Position numbers and translations under genes: made by a program. Source: an uncultured Acidimicrobiales bacterium (GTDB taxonomy: Bacteria; Actinomycetota; Acidimicrobiia; Acidimicrobiales; SZUA-35). Taken from it: DNA of 60,110 nt. Shown here piece after piece: positions 7,912-17,450 of the stretch. Below the pieces are notes generated by a model. The model had not been told where the DNA came from. It saw nothing but the letters and a program-made list of their open reading frames with translations, and did not search any database. The stretch is from the NCBI GenBank assembly GCA_937922045.1, contig CAKZXA010000036.1, positions 1-60,110 of the forward strand, written 5' to 3'. The first letter of the stretch is position 1; every line of letters begins with the position of its first letter.

Positions 7912-9618
7912 ATGCGTTGGTCCACCCTGCATATTCCCACTCTGCGAGACGCTCCTGGTGACGCTGAGGCCGTCAGTCACGCCCTACTGGTTCAGGGCGG
8001 TTTCATTCGTCAGCTCCATGCTGGCCACTATTCCTTGTTGCCGCTCGGTTGGAAGGTTCACACCAAGGTTGCCACCATTGTTCGGGAGGAAATGGACGCC
8101 ATCGGCGGCCAAGAATGTCTGCTGCCAACAATGCATCCGGCAGGGATCTGGCAGAAGTCGGGTCGATGGGACACGATGGGCGAAATCATGTTCCGGCTCA
8201 AGGACCGGCGCGACAACGAGATGGCCCTCGGTATCACCCATGAGGAGATCTTTGCCACCGTGGCCGCTGAGCTGAGCTCCTACAAACAGCTCCCCCAGCT
8301 CTGGTATCAGATACAGCTCAAGTTCCGGGACGAGGCCCGGCCCAAGAGTGGCCTCTTGCGCGTGCGCGAATTCGCCATGAAAGACTCCTACTCGTTCACC
8401 ATCGACTGGGACGGCCTCGATGAGATGTTCGAACGTCATCGGGTCGCTTATGCCCGAATCTTTGAACGCCTTCAACTGGCCGCCTTCCCCGTGGAGGCAT
8501 CGAGCGGGGCTATGGGTGGCGACACCAGCACCGAGTTCATGGTTCCGTGTGCTGCCGGCGAGGACGATGTCCTCCGGTGCTCAACCTGTGACTACGCAGC
8601 CAACGTCGAGAAGGCGACCTCCGCTCTGGCCGAGGTCGCCGACGAAGCGCCGCTTCCCGAGCCCGAGCGTTTCGCCACCCCTGGCATCCGTACCATCGCC
8701 GCACTCGAAGAAGCCGGAGCGCCCGCCGATCGTCAGATCAAAACCATGGTGCTTGTCGCCGATGAAGCGACGGTGCTCGCCCTGGTGCGAGGCGACCATC
8801 AGCTCAACGTACAGAAGTTCGTCGATGCCACCGGCGCCATCGAGCTTCGACCAGCTACACCCGATGAAGCGAAGGCGGCCCTCGGCGCAATGCCCGGCTC
8901 GTTGGGCGCGGTCGGTGTTGATGGGCTCACCATCGTGGCTGACGAAGCTCTCCGTGGCCGTACCAACATGACGACGGGCGCCAACGACGACGATTGGCAC
9001 TACCGGGGTGTCGACATCGCCCGCGATATCAAGGTTGGCCAATGGGCCGACCTTCGCGAGGTCCAAGCCGGTGAGGCCTGCATGAGCTGCGGTACCGCGC
9101 TCGAGGTGGTTCGCTGTGTGGAAGCTGGCCATATCTTCAAGCTGGGAACGGTCTTCGCCGAGAAGTTCGGCGTGACCGTGGCCGACGCCGACGGTCAGGA
9201 AAAGCCGGTTGTGATGGGAAGCTATGGCATCGGGATCGGTCGCAACATGGCGACGGTTGCCGAATCCCATAACGACGAACGCGGCCTTATCTGGCCGGTT
9301 TCTATCGCCCCCTACGAAGTCGTTATCACCGTGGTAAAGCTGGACGACAACTCCATGGCTGCCGCCGATGTCATCTACTCCGATCTGAAAGCCAGGGGCG
9401 TCGACGTGCTGCTCGACGACCGGGATGCACGGGCTGGGGTGAAGTTCGCCGACGCCGAACTGATTGGCATTCCTTACCGCATCACGATCGGCCCGAAGGC
9501 GCTTGCCGACGGCGAGGTCGAGTTCACCGAACGTCGATCAGGCGACATGCAGCGGGTGGCAAAGGGAGCGGTAGCCGAGATGGTCACCGATCTCGTGACC
9601 ACCCAACGGAAGCTCTAA
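7912..9618 (+). CDS. proS: Prolyl-tRNA synthetase, bacterial type
   Basis: 568 residues, the normal length for the bacterial form. It charges tRNA-Pro. Class II catalytic signatures are visible: FIRQLHAGHYSLLPLGW (motif 1 region), FRDEARPKSGLLRVREFAMKDSY (motif 2) and a motif 3 GSYGIGIGR. The YbaK-like editing insertion lies between (about 225-385), and the anticodon-binding domain is at the C-terminus (IAPYEVVITVV...DDRDARAGVKFADAELIG). It is followed after 12 bp by the Eis-like gene on the same strand, so the two may be co-transcribed. Confidence 0.96.
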   Translation: MRWSTLHIPTLRDAPGDAEAVSHALLVQGGFIRQLHAGHYSLLPLGWKVHTKVATIVREEMDAIGGQECLLPTMHPAGIWQKSGRWDTMGEIMFRLKDRRDNEMALGITHEEIFATVAAELSSYKQLPQLWYQIQLKFRDEARPKSGLLRVREFAMKDSYSFTIDWDGLDEMFERHRVAYARIFERLQLAAFPVEASSGAMGGDTSTEFMVPCAAGEDDVLRCSTCDYAANVEKATSALAEVADEAPLPEPERFATPGIRTIAALEEAGAPADRQIKTMVLVADEATVLALVRGDHQLNVQKFVDATGAIELRPATPDEAKAALGAMPGSLGAVGVDGLTIVADEALRGRTNMTTGANDDDWHYRGVDIARDIKVGQWADLREVQAGEACMSCGTALEVVRCVEAGHIFKLGTVFAEKFGVTVADADGQEKPVVMGSYGIGIGRNMATVAESHNDERGLIWPVSIAPYEVVITVVKLDDNSMAAADVIYSDLKARGVDVLLDDRDARAGVKFADAELIGIPYRITIGPKALADGEVEFTERRSGDMQRVAKGAVAEMVTDLVTTQRKL

Positions 9619-9630
9619 GATTCTCGGGCC

Positions 9631-10809
9631 ATGTTCGAGCTGGAGACGCCGACACTTGACGATCTCGAGGCTATTGGCGAGCTCGATGCTCGCAACTTTG
9701 GAGCAAGCCCTCTAAAACCCGACCATCTAGAGGCCCTGAGCCACTGGCTCGATATGGATCGCTCACTTGTCGTTCGGGATGCTGGTAGAGCGGTCGCCTT
9801 TGCGGCATCGGTGCCCTTTGAGCTAACCCTGCCGGGGTTGAATACGGTAAGGATGTCTGGAGTCACCTGGGTCAGCGTCGCCCCCAGCCACACTCGTCAA
9901 GGCATTCTCGGCCAGCTCATGCACGGCCTCGACCAGTTGGCGATCGACCACGGCGAATCTGTGCTCGGCCTACAGGCCAGCACCGGTGGGATCTACGAAC
10001 GTTTTGGTTACGGCCCGGCAACCCGGTGTCGAGTCATCGAACTCGACCGCCGAGCGGCAAGGATCGCCAACAGCTACAACGTCGACCGGCGCCAGGTAAC
10101 CCTGTACTCGAAGGCCGAGCGGATCGAGCGCTCAGCCGAACAGCTCGATCGTTTCGATCGGTATCGTCGGGCCACCATCGGTGAGCTATCGATCAACGCG
10201 GCCTACCTGAAGATCGGTGATGTCAGGTCCCCGGATGAGCAGATCTATGCCGAACATCCCGACGGCTACGCTATCTACACCATCAGCCCGCGCTGGAATG
10301 AAGGGCATCCGGCCCATGAGATATCGATCGATTCGATGGTCTGGAACACCCCGCAGGCTCACCTCGACCTCTGGGCCGCGATCATGGCGAGCGATCTTGT
10401 TGGGCCGATCCGGTCACGCATCGCCATCGGACCCGATGATCCGCTTCCCTACTTTCTCGCCGACCCGCGTACCTTGAGAACCGTCGAACTCAATGATTTC
10501 CTCTGGCTCAAGGTCAACGATCCGAAGACTGCGTTCGCCGCTCGCACCTACCGAGGCGACGCTTCCCTCACAATCATGGTGGAGGGAAGCGACGAGGTAC
10601 TTCGCATCAGCCCTCAAGGCGTCGAAACGGTCAGTGGCCCAGCCGACATGCTCGCTGATCGATCAGCCCTAGGACCACTGCTCCTGGGATCGACCTCGGC
10701 GACTGTATTAGGCACCGGTCGCCGAGTGCATGGCTCCCGCCAAACGCTTGCAACCGCCGACCTGCTCTTCGGACACGGCGATCCCGTCCACTCCCAAACC
10801 TACATCTGA
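9631..10809 (+). CDS. Eis-family GNAT N-acetyltransferase
   Basis: 392 residues, close to mycobacterial Eis (about 400). The N-terminal GNAT fold includes WVSVAPSHTRQGILGQLM, whose 'V.P.HR.G.L' pattern is the acetyl-CoA site. A second, degenerate GNAT half follows and an SCP2-like C-terminal domain ends the protein. YERFGYGPATRCRVIELDR is typical of the family. Eis enzymes acetylate amines such as aminoglycosides or protein lysines; the natural substrate here is unknown. The gene lies 12 bp after proS. An 11-bp tandem duplication overlaps its stop codon. Confidence 0.85.
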   Translation: MFELETPTLDDLEAIGELDARNFGASPLKPDHLEALSHWLDMDRSLVVRDAGRAVAFAASVPFELTLPGLNTVRMSGVTWVSVAPSHTRQGILGQLMHGLDQLAIDHGESVLGLQASTGGIYERFGYGPATRCRVIELDRRAARIANSYNVDRRQVTLYSKAERIERSAEQLDRFDRYRRATIGELSINAAYLKIGDVRSPDEQIYAEHPDGYAIYTISPRWNEGHPAHEISIDSMVWNTPQAHLDLWAAIMASDLVGPIRSRIAIGPDDPLPYFLADPRTLRTVELNDFLWLKVNDPKTAFAARTYRGDASLTIMVEGSDEVLRISPQGVETVSGPADMLADRSALGPLLLGSTSATVLGTGRRVHGSRQTLATADLLFGHGDPVHSQTYI

Positions 10810-10821
10810 CCTACATCTGAC
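10800..10821 (+). repeat. 11-bp tandem duplication over a stop codon
   Basis: CTACATCTGAC occurs twice in perfect tandem (10800-10810, 10811-10821). The first copy contains the TGA of the Eis-like gene; the second copy leaves an identical tail just downstream. It looks like a recent slippage event with no effect on the protein. Confidence 0.85.
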
Positions 10822-10999
10822 CGAGACGGTCGGGCCGTTCCCATTCGTGGCGAACGTCTCAACGCGGGCTGGCTGGTAGGCGAAGGCGGCGAGTAGACTT
10901 AGAGCCGCGACCAAATCGGTACCCTTGCTCAGGCCGCGGCTCGGGTACTTCAGCGAGAACGACGATCACGCCCCATCACCGCTATAGAGAGACCACGCC

Positions 11000-11743
11000 A
11001 TGTCGGGAGTTCAATCAATTGAACGGGCTTTTGCCATCCTGCGCGCCCTCGCCGTTGGCTCCGCTGGTGTCACCGAGCTAGCCGAACGGTCGAACATTCC
11101 CAAGAGCACGGTCGCTCGCCTACTAAGCGCTCTTGAGACCGAAGGTGCCGTCGAGCAAATCGAATCCTGGGGTGAGTACAAACTCGGTCCAACGATTACC
11201 GGGTTGGCCGGAGCCGGCAGCCCTGGCAACAACCTCATCAACGCAGCTCGACCTCATCTCTGGGAACTCAACGAGCTCACCGGTGAGACCGCAGGTGTCT
11301 CCATCCTCGACGACGGCGAGATCGTCTACCTCGACCACGTCGAATCGACCGAACAGGTACAGATTCGCAGCTGGACGGGTGAACGGGTGAAACCTCACCT
11401 CGTGCCGTCGGGTTTGATACTTCTGTCGCACCTTTCGGAAGGTCGCCGAAACGCCTACTTGGCAAACCCCCTCGATGCTGCGACCGCTAAAAGTGTCATC
11501 GACCCTGAGCTGGTTCGTCAGCGCCTCGATCTTGTTCGCCAAGCCAAGACCGTTTGGGTCTACGGCGAGCTAGACGAGGGCATCAACTCGGTGGCCGCTC
11601 TCGTCCGCGACCATGCGGCGAACCCGATCGGTGCGCTCCACATACACGGCCCGGCCTACCGCTTTCCCGCCCAGGGCGAGACCGACAAAGTAGCAACCGC
11701 CCTGGCCGACGCTGCAGAGCGGCTGTCGCTCCAGTTGGCCTAA
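11000..11743 (+). CDS. IclR-family transcriptional regulator
   Basis: 247 residues. An N-terminal winged helix-turn-helix (SIERAFAILRALAVGSAGVTELA...IPKSTVARLLSALETEG) is followed by the IclR effector domain (about 75-247; GETAGVSILDDGEIVYLDHVES, PSGLILLSHLS). Family members bind small carbon metabolites and usually act as dimers or tetramers on palindromic operators. The gene is monocistronic with about 190 bp upstream, and its neighbours give no hint of the target. It is one candidate for binding the tandem dyads at 22638 and 28156, but nothing in the sequence proves that. Confidence 0.92.
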   Translation: MSGVQSIERAFAILRALAVGSAGVTELAERSNIPKSTVARLLSALETEGAVEQIESWGEYKLGPTITGLAGAGSPGNNLINAARPHLWELNELTGETAGVSILDDGEIVYLDHVESTEQVQIRSWTGERVKPHLVPSGLILLSHLSEGRRNAYLANPLDAATAKSVIDPELVRQRLDLVRQAKTVWVYGELDEGINSVAALVRDHAANPIGALHIHGPAYRFPAQGETDKVATALADAAERLSLQLA

Positions 11744-11817
11744 GATTCAGGCCGCCGAGGTCGCTCGGTAGAACGGCAATAGCTCATCTGTGAAGGCGGA
11801 TCGCCGACCAGAACCAG

Positions 11818-13341
11818 GTGACGAGATCTCCCAACCGGCGCGGCCTGTTCCTCAAACGAAGTAGTTCCGCTGTAGCAGCTGCAGCTCTGATCCTGGCAGC
11901 GGGTTGCCAGGCCAGTGACGCTGATTCGGCTCTCTCGAGTGAACTCGCCGAGCCGAACCTTGCCTTTGTCGAGGGAGATACACCGGGATCGGGCGCCACA
12001 ACGACAACCACCCAACGTCGAACCACCACCACCACCTCCTCCCCACCGATCGAACTCGGCACGCCATCAACCCCTTTCGGTCCGTTGCCGATCTCGAGCG
12101 AGGCCCGGGCCATCGAGACCGCCTCCGGCGTCGTGCTCCCCGTGCTCGGACAGCGCGATGGCGCCTACCTCGCCCTCACGGCCTGTGAGGAAGTGCGGGT
12201 CATGGACGGGACGCCGATCGGACGAGCCCATGTCGTGCTCGACCCAGGCCACGGCGGAACCGAAGTAGGCGCTGCCTCTGAGCTCTTTGAGCTCGCTGAG
12301 GAACATCTCAACCTCCAGGTGGCTCTTCTGACCAAGCAACGGCTCGAAGCCGCTGGAGCGACGGTCGTCCTCACCCGAAGCTTCGATCACAACATCACAA
12401 CCGGCGCCCGCGGCGTGCTGGCAAAGAGTATCGAGCCAGCCCTTTTCGTATCTGTCCATCACAATGGCGGCAGTCCTCGGCTCGGGGACCGCCCCGGCAC
12501 CATGGCCTTCGCTAAAGACGATGACGCCTCGCGACGCTTTGGCGGACTTTTCTACAAGCGATTGACCGAAGCTCTGGCCCCACTCGGCGCCCAGAAGCGG
12601 GCCGACTACGCGCTTTACCATCAGGCCTTGGAGGACTACGAGACTGCACTCGATGCCTTCGGCGCCTCCGTGCAGGCTCGCGACGAAGCACTCGTGGCCA
12701 ACGGGCAGGCTTTGCCGGAAGCTACGACGACACTGCCACCCCGGCCTGAGCCTGACGCTCTTGGAAGGCGCAGCGCCCGTCAGCTCGTGACCACACCAAC
12801 GACCTTGATGACGCCAACGACCCAAGCACCAACCACACAACCACCGACCACGCAGGCTTTGGCAACAGACGACGCAACCTCGTCGACCACCCAGCCAGCG
12901 TCGACCTCGACAAGCCTGCTACCGGTACCGTCGACCGTCGCCCCACCAGCAGAATTCACGCTTGAACCGGTCGCCCCCTTCGGCTGGACGGGCTCGGGCA
13001 ACGCCGGAGTTCGTGCCTGGCTCCGGGCCGACGGCAAGGACTATCTCTCCGTGCTGCGCCACAGCGCCGATATCCCAACGGTGCTGGCCGAGTTTCTCTA
13101 CCTCACCAACCCGGTCGAGGCAGAATTGCTCGCCGATCCCGGCTTCCTTGCGCTCGAAGCTGAGGCGCTGGCCACTGCCATCATCGACTATTTCTCTTCA
13201 GAGCAGGCAGTCGGCACGGGGCACGTCCCCGATGAGTTCGACGATCAGCCGATCGGCGGGGGCGGCAAGCCAAAGAACTGTGTCGAGCCAGACTACGACC
13301 TGCCCCCACCGACGCAACGTCCGGCAGGGGCAGGTTCATAA
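11818..13341 (+). CDS. Lipoprotein N-acetylmuramoyl-L-alanine amidase with a Thr/Pro-rich insertion
   Basis: 507 residues from a GTG start. It has a basic N-terminus, a hydrophobic segment and a lipobox ending in Cys30 (ILAAGC), then a Thr-rich spacer. The Amidase_3 domain starts near 137: zinc ligands H145 in LDPGHGG, E161 in LAEEHLNL and H214 in VSVHHNGG. The catalytic Glu is probably E425 in VLAEFLYLTNP. Between the zinc site and that Glu lies an insertion at about 302-380 rich in Thr, Pro, Ser and Gln, so the catalytic domain is interrupted by a flexible linker. It should cleave the MurNAc-L-Ala bond in peptidoglycan at the cell surface. Confidence 0.85.
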   Translation: MTRSPNRRGLFLKRSSSAVAAAALILAAGCQASDADSALSSELAEPNLAFVEGDTPGSGATTTTTQRRTTTTTSSPPIELGTPSTPFGPLPISSEARAIETASGVVLPVLGQRDGAYLALTACEEVRVMDGTPIGRAHVVLDPGHGGTEVGAASELFELAEEHLNLQVALLTKQRLEAAGATVVLTRSFDHNITTGARGVLAKSIEPALFVSVHHNGGSPRLGDRPGTMAFAKDDDASRRFGGLFYKRLTEALAPLGAQKRADYALYHQALEDYETALDAFGASVQARDEALVANGQALPEATTTLPPRPEPDALGRRSARQLVTTPTTLMTPTTQAPTTQPPTTQALATDDATSSTTQPASTSTSLLPVPSTVAPPAEFTLEPVAPFGWTGSGNAGVRAWLRADGKDYLSVLRHSADIPTVLAEFLYLTNPVEAELLADPGFLALEAEALATAIIDYFSSEQAVGTGHVPDEFDDQPIGGGGKPKNCVEPDYDLPPPTQRPAGAGS

Positions 13342-13357
13342 ACGGCAATCAGGCAGC

Positions 13358-13393
13358 TGAATCAGGCCGGTTGAGTGAATCAGGCCGGTTGAG
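13358..13393 (+). repeat. Perfect 18-bp tandem duplication between convergent genes
   Basis: TGAATCAGGCCGGTTGAG occurs at 13358-13375 and again at 13376-13393, in the gap between the amidase stop (13341) and the nuclease stop (13411). It is probably a slippage duplication; no function is evident. Confidence 0.9.
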
Positions 13394-13410
13394 CGCCCGC
13401 CCCGCGGGTA

Positions 13411-16400
13411 TCAGTCCAGCTGCGCATCCAGGTTGGAAATGTCCTGGCCAGCACCGACACAAACATAGTGAACCATGGTCTTGGTACCGCCGATAAAGGT
13501 CTTGTTGGTAGGCGCTACCAGCACGACGATAAAGCAACCGGGATCGACGCTAAACGAGTACGACCCGTCTCGGTTTGTGACCGTCGTTGACACCGGAACC
13601 GCAGCGGTCCCGTCCTCGATCGCAAACAGCTCGACGGCGATGTTCTTAGCCGGCCTTCCATTGGCCTTCAGGACCGTGCCACCGAGGCTCGAATCTCCGA
13701 CGGTGAGCGTGAGCACTGGCGGATCATGATCCGAGAAACTGTGACCATCGCTAAATGAGCCATCGAGCGATGGCTCGTCCCACTGCCGGTCGTAGTAGTC
13801 GGTGTTGAAATGGGCGTAGGTCAGCGTCGGGGCGTAGGCGTTCAGCCCATCGCTGATCAGCATGTGATCGAGGGTCTGAAGCCTGCCGGAGAACTGGAAG
13901 CTGTAGGCGTTGTCGGTCCCAGCCGTCGACCAGAGGTTTGTGAGTGTGGTCGTGCCGTCGGTCAAAATTCCCAGTGGTGTCTCATCTTCAAAGGCGTTGA
14001 GATCACCGGTCACGACCACGTCCTTGCCTGCTGCTTCTAGGCCAGCGACATGATCGCGCAAGACCGAAGCTTGAGCGTCCCGACAAACATCGGGAGCCGC
14101 CTTCGACGAGAAATGGTTGGTGATAACAGACAACGTCGTGGCCCCGATGGCAAGATCAACCTGCAGCGGAGGACGATCGAAGAGAAACTCGGTATCGCCA
14201 CAACCCTCGGCGATGTCGGGGAACGTGGCCGCTATCTGGGTGACCCCCGTGACCACCATCGTGTCCTTGACCAAGAACCCAACGTCGATGCCTCGGTTGT
14301 CGTTGCCCTCGACCAGGTAGGCGGTATAGCCGCCGAGCTGATCGGCCACGTCTTCGAGAACGGCCAGGTTGTAAACCTCTTCAAGACCGACCACGTCAGG
14401 ACGACTCAGCAAGCTGTCGACGGCATCAACGATCCGATCACGCTTGTTGGCGTACTCGATCTCGGTTATCGGTGAACCGTCGTGCGAGACACCAACCGGG
14501 AAGAAGTTCTCCACATTGAGAGCGGTGATGCGAATCTGATCGGCACCGGCGGGCTCAAGTCCTGTAGAGGGGTAGGTAACGGTCGAATCTGGCGTCACGG
14601 TGGGCAGTGCGCCCGGCTGAATGAGGATCTTGTAAAGATCGAACGAATAGGCCAGCGGTCCGGTCGCATTCTCGATGGTTGCAAACAGATCGGCCTTGAC
14701 CAGCGTTGTCGAGGCCATGTTGGGCTTGCGTGGAAGCACAGGGTTGCCAGCGCCAGCGTCGGAATCGAGCGCCAACAGCCCATCGTTGGTATCGGGACGA
14801 ACCAGGATGTCCTTTATCGGCCCCGGCGTAACGATGAGTTCGCCGAATCGGTTGGTGCCGCCACTATTCGCGACACTTACCGGCAGCGTTACCAGCATCC
14901 CTTCGAGAGCTTCGTAGCCATCACGGTTGATACCCTCCTCAATGACGGCCGCGGTAGGCAACGGATTGTTAGGGCTGAGAATCTCTACGGTGGCACCAGC
15001 CGAAAGCACCGTGAACTCGAAGTGTTCGGCCACGGTGCCGGTGACGCGCACCAGGTCGCCGGGGCTGTAGGCGGCCACATCGTCCAACGACGATGAGAAC
15101 TGGACGAAGATGCCTTCTGAGGTTGTCGGATCGGCATCGGCGTCGGCGTCTTCCTCCTGGATGAAGAAGCCGCGGTCGGTGTGGAAGATTGCGCCAGAGT
15201 TAGACTGGCCAGCTTCGTCATCCCAGCCGGTCACGATCGCTTCGACGACAACGCTCTGGCCGACCAAAGGTGAGTTGTCGATGGGGTCGCCGTCGGCCGG
15301 GAATCGGGTCGGGGCATCGGGATCAGGGGCAGAGACGCTGCCCTGGATGTCGTGGATGAGCGTGACACCGCCGGGGTTGCCCCCACCGCATGAGTTTGCT
15401 GCTCCCGGAGTGTCAGATGATAGGTCGCCAAAGGTGCCGATAACCCACTCACCATCGCACACGTACACATGGCCGGGGACGAAGGTGCCGTCGGGCCCAA
15501 CGCTCGGTGGCCCGTAGTGCTGCTCGGTGTCTACTGCTGGGTCCTGTTCGACCAGGGCGATGAGATCGATGATCTCGCTCCACGGCGTCGCATCCAACGT
15601 GCCGTCGTCGTCGGTGTCGAGATCATCACCGTTGGCTCCGGTGAAGTCCGCCACGATGAGGTGGGTCACGTTGTCACTGTTCTCAAAGTTCAGGTCGGTC
15701 ACAAGGTCGGGAGCGCCCGTGGTCAGCCCAGCCTCGGCGATGGTGAAGAAACCATCAGCGTTGAAGCTGTTGCCAGATAGGTCGATCACCACTTCGAGGA
15801 CTCCGGAACCGCCGGTGCCGTCACCGATGACCAGATAGGTGAGGTTCTCGATGGCGGCGCCAGCCGGACCGGCCAGTTCCGCTAGCTCGTCGACATCGGC
15901 GCCGGGTTGGTCGATGCGGATCTCCGACAGCGTGATGGCGTCAGAACCGCCTGTTCCGATGATCTGACCGGCGTTTATGAGGCCTCGAGAGGCGGCCGCT
16001 GGGGTAGACCAGGTGAAATCTGCCGCCGTCGAGCCGGTGCCGGCTAGCTGTAGGCTCTGGTCGACCGGCGTTGAGCTCGACTGCGAAACACCGATATCGG
16101 TGCTGGTGAGGCCGATGGCTGGGCCATCGACTGCGCTAAAGGAACCCTCGTAGCTCAGGAATTGGACGACGCCACCATCGGCATCGACCAGGGCGAGCCC
16201 ATCGGGCGCCCCGTTTTGCAGACCAGCAACATCGACCCATACCGCTCCTGCGCCATCTCCCTCATCGGGGATGGCACCGGCGAAGGTGTGGGCGGTTCCG
16301 TACGAGGCACCGCCGTTGCCGTTGTAGTAGATCAAACGCCAACCCGAGAGGTCGGTTCCAGCCGGTCCGGCAACTTCGACCCCTTCTCCAACGTCGCTTC

Positions 16401-16557
16401 CATCATTGTCGTAGTGAAGCTCATTGATGAAGACGGCGCTGATTCCATCGACTTGTGCCGCCGACGGCGTCGCCGTAAGAAGTGCCGCTATCAAAAAGAC
16501 GGCAAAAGCAATGATGAAAGCGCCGGCGGTGGCCGACGTGTTCTGTGATCTAGGCAT
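13411..16557 (-). CDS. Secreted endonuclease/exonuclease/phosphatase-family nuclease with lamin-tail domains
   Basis: 1048 residues with a signal peptide (FIIAFAVFLIAALLTATPSAAQ). The mature part has a lamin-tail-like domain (VFINELHYDNDG...LSGWRLIYY), a second similar one (LSEIRIDQPGADVDELAELAG), an OB-like region and an EEP nuclease domain from about 690. Catalytic-type motifs are VVGLEEVYN, GDLNAFEDE and SFSDHDPPVL. A carboxypeptidase-regulatory-like beta domain (GGTVLKANGRPAKNIAVELF...NRDGSYSF) closes the protein. This is the ExeM/NucH architecture of extracellular DNases that degrade environmental DNA, probably for phosphate or nucleosides. The gene is alone on its strand, and the ATG at 16557 opens straight into the signal peptide. 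Confidence 0.88.
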   Translation of the reverse strand: MPRSQNTSATAGAFIIAFAVFLIAALLTATPSAAQVDGISAVFINELHYDNDGSDVGEGVEVAGPAGTDLSGWRLIYYNGNGGASYGTAHTFAGAIPDEGDGAGAVWVDVAGLQNGAPDGLALVDADGGVVQFLSYEGSFSAVDGPAIGLTSTDIGVSQSSSTPVDQSLQLAGTGSTAADFTWSTPAAASRGLINAGQIIGTGGSDAITLSEIRIDQPGADVDELAELAGPAGAAIENLTYLVIGDGTGGSGVLEVVIDLSGNSFNADGFFTIAEAGLTTGAPDLVTDLNFENSDNVTHLIVADFTGANGDDLDTDDDGTLDATPWSEIIDLIALVEQDPAVDTEQHYGPPSVGPDGTFVPGHVYVCDGEWVIGTFGDLSSDTPGAANSCGGGNPGGVTLIHDIQGSVSAPDPDAPTRFPADGDPIDNSPLVGQSVVVEAIVTGWDDEAGQSNSGAIFHTDRGFFIQEEDADADADPTTSEGIFVQFSSSLDDVAAYSPGDLVRVTGTVAEHFEFTVLSAGATVEILSPNNPLPTAAVIEEGINRDGYEALEGMLVTLPVSVANSGGTNRFGELIVTPGPIKDILVRPDTNDGLLALDSDAGAGNPVLPRKPNMASTTLVKADLFATIENATGPLAYSFDLYKILIQPGALPTVTPDSTVTYPSTGLEPAGADQIRITALNVENFFPVGVSHDGSPITEIEYANKRDRIVDAVDSLLSRPDVVGLEEVYNLAVLEDVADQLGGYTAYLVEGNDNRGIDVGFLVKDTMVVTGVTQIAATFPDIAEGCGDTEFLFDRPPLQVDLAIGATTLSVITNHFSSKAAPDVCRDAQASVLRDHVAGLEAAGKDVVVTGDLNAFEDETPLGILTDGTTTLTNLWSTAGTDNAYSFQFSGRLQTLDHMLISDGLNAYAPTLTYAHFNTDYYDRQWDEPSLDGSFSDGHSFSDHDPPVLTLTVGDSSLGGTVLKANGRPAKNIAVELFAIEDGTAAVPVSTTVTNRDGSYSFSVDPGCFIVVLVAPTNKTFIGGTKTMVHYVCVGAGQDISNLDAQLD

Positions 16558-16731
16558 GTGGTATCTCCGTGGCGATCGCCATAGTGGTGGAATCCCGCTC
16601 CCCTAGCCTGTTGCCATCCGTCGACGTGGTCAAGCGAAACCTGGATTGAGGTGGATAAACACCTTTGAGCGGTCGGCGTTGGCGCCGAAGACAGCACCGA
16701 GAGCCAGAGCGAATACGTTGAGCCACACGCG

Positions 16732-16759
16732 CATGAGGACCGCCGAAGCGGCCCTCATG
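16732..16759 (-). terminator. Hairpin downstream of the phasin-like gene
   Basis: CATGAGG / CCTCATG with inner CCGC / GCGG around a CGAA loop and one mismatch. It lies about 50 bp past the phasin stop. There is no U-tract, which is common in actinomycetes. Confidence 0.5.
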
Positions 16760-16808
16760 TCTAGGTTCTGTTCACGCCTCTTGGTCGAGGCGCGGTAGCC
16801 CGGTGGGC

Positions 16809-17276
16809 TTACTTTTTGGCGGCAGCCTTGGTGGCCTTCTTCGCCGTGGCTTTGGTGGCCGTAGTGGCCTTCTTCGCCGTGGTCTTTGTGGCCTTGGTGG
16901 CCTTGGTAGCCTTCTTCGCCGTGGTCTTGGTCGCCTTCTTGACCGTGGTCGTGGCCGCCGCGCTCGCCTCGGTCGCCTTCTCGACAGGCTTCCAGATGTT
17001 GTAGAGCTCCTTGGCGAAGGTGCGCTGCGACTCAAGCCATTCGTTGGTCAGCTCGAAGCACTGGTCGATTACGGCGGAAGCGTCAAACTCGATCGAGGGA
17101 AGATCGATGGAAGGCATCGGGGGAAGGGGGATCTCTGGCATTTCAGGCAGATCCTTCACCATCGAGCCGATGGTGTTGGCCAGATCCTTGTTCATCTTGA
17201 GGATGCGATCCTGAGCGGAGGTTACGTACTCCAGCCCCTGGCGCTGTGCATCGGTGATGACGGTAGTTGCATTCAT
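16809..17276 (-). CDS. Phasin-like protein with a histone-H1-like Lys/Ala/Thr tail
   Basis: 155 residues. The first ~105 are amphipathic helix with a proline-rich stretch (EMPEIPLPPMPSIDLPSIEF) and a WLESQRTFAKELYNIW segment, a phasin-like pattern seen on polyhydroxyalkanoate granules. The last ~50 residues repeat KKATKATK/TTAKKA units, like the DNA-binding tails of PhaF or histone H1. Such two-part proteins can tether granules to the nucleoid. No PHA synthase is nearby, so the granule role is inference; a nucleoid-associated protein is the alternative. The promoter at 17342-17369 has an operator-like palindrome. Confidence 0.65.
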   Translation of the reverse strand: MNATTVITDAQRQGLEYVTSAQDRILKMNKDLANTIGSMVKDLPEMPEIPLPPMPSIDLPSIEFDASAVIDQCFELTNEWLESQRTFAKELYNIWKPVEKATEASAAATTTVKKATKTTAKKATKATKATKTTAKKATTATKATAKKATKAAAKK

Positions 17277-17341
17277 TGGGTTCTCCTGATTCGGAAGGCG
17301 CGTGGCTCAGGGAGCCGATTGCCATCTGCGTTCTGTTGCTA

Positions 17342-17369
17342 ACTATAGCAAGCATGCTTGCAAAGTCAA
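17342..17369 (-). promoter_or_regulatory. Promoter with a 14-bp palindrome filling the spacer
   Basis: On the minus strand, -35 TTGACT (17369-17364) and -10 TATAGT (17347-17342) are 16 nt apart. The spacer is almost wholly the perfect palindrome GCAAGCATGCTTGC (17348-17361). A repressor bound there would occlude RNA polymerase, as PhaR does at some phasin promoters. The start codon is 66 bp downstream of the -10. Confidence 0.75.
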
Positions 17370-17450
17370 GCACTAGATCGCAAAAGCCAGAGTGACCCTC
17401 GACACGCCCACCTCGCCGAGTCCACCCCGACAAGACAGAGCCTTGTTGCC

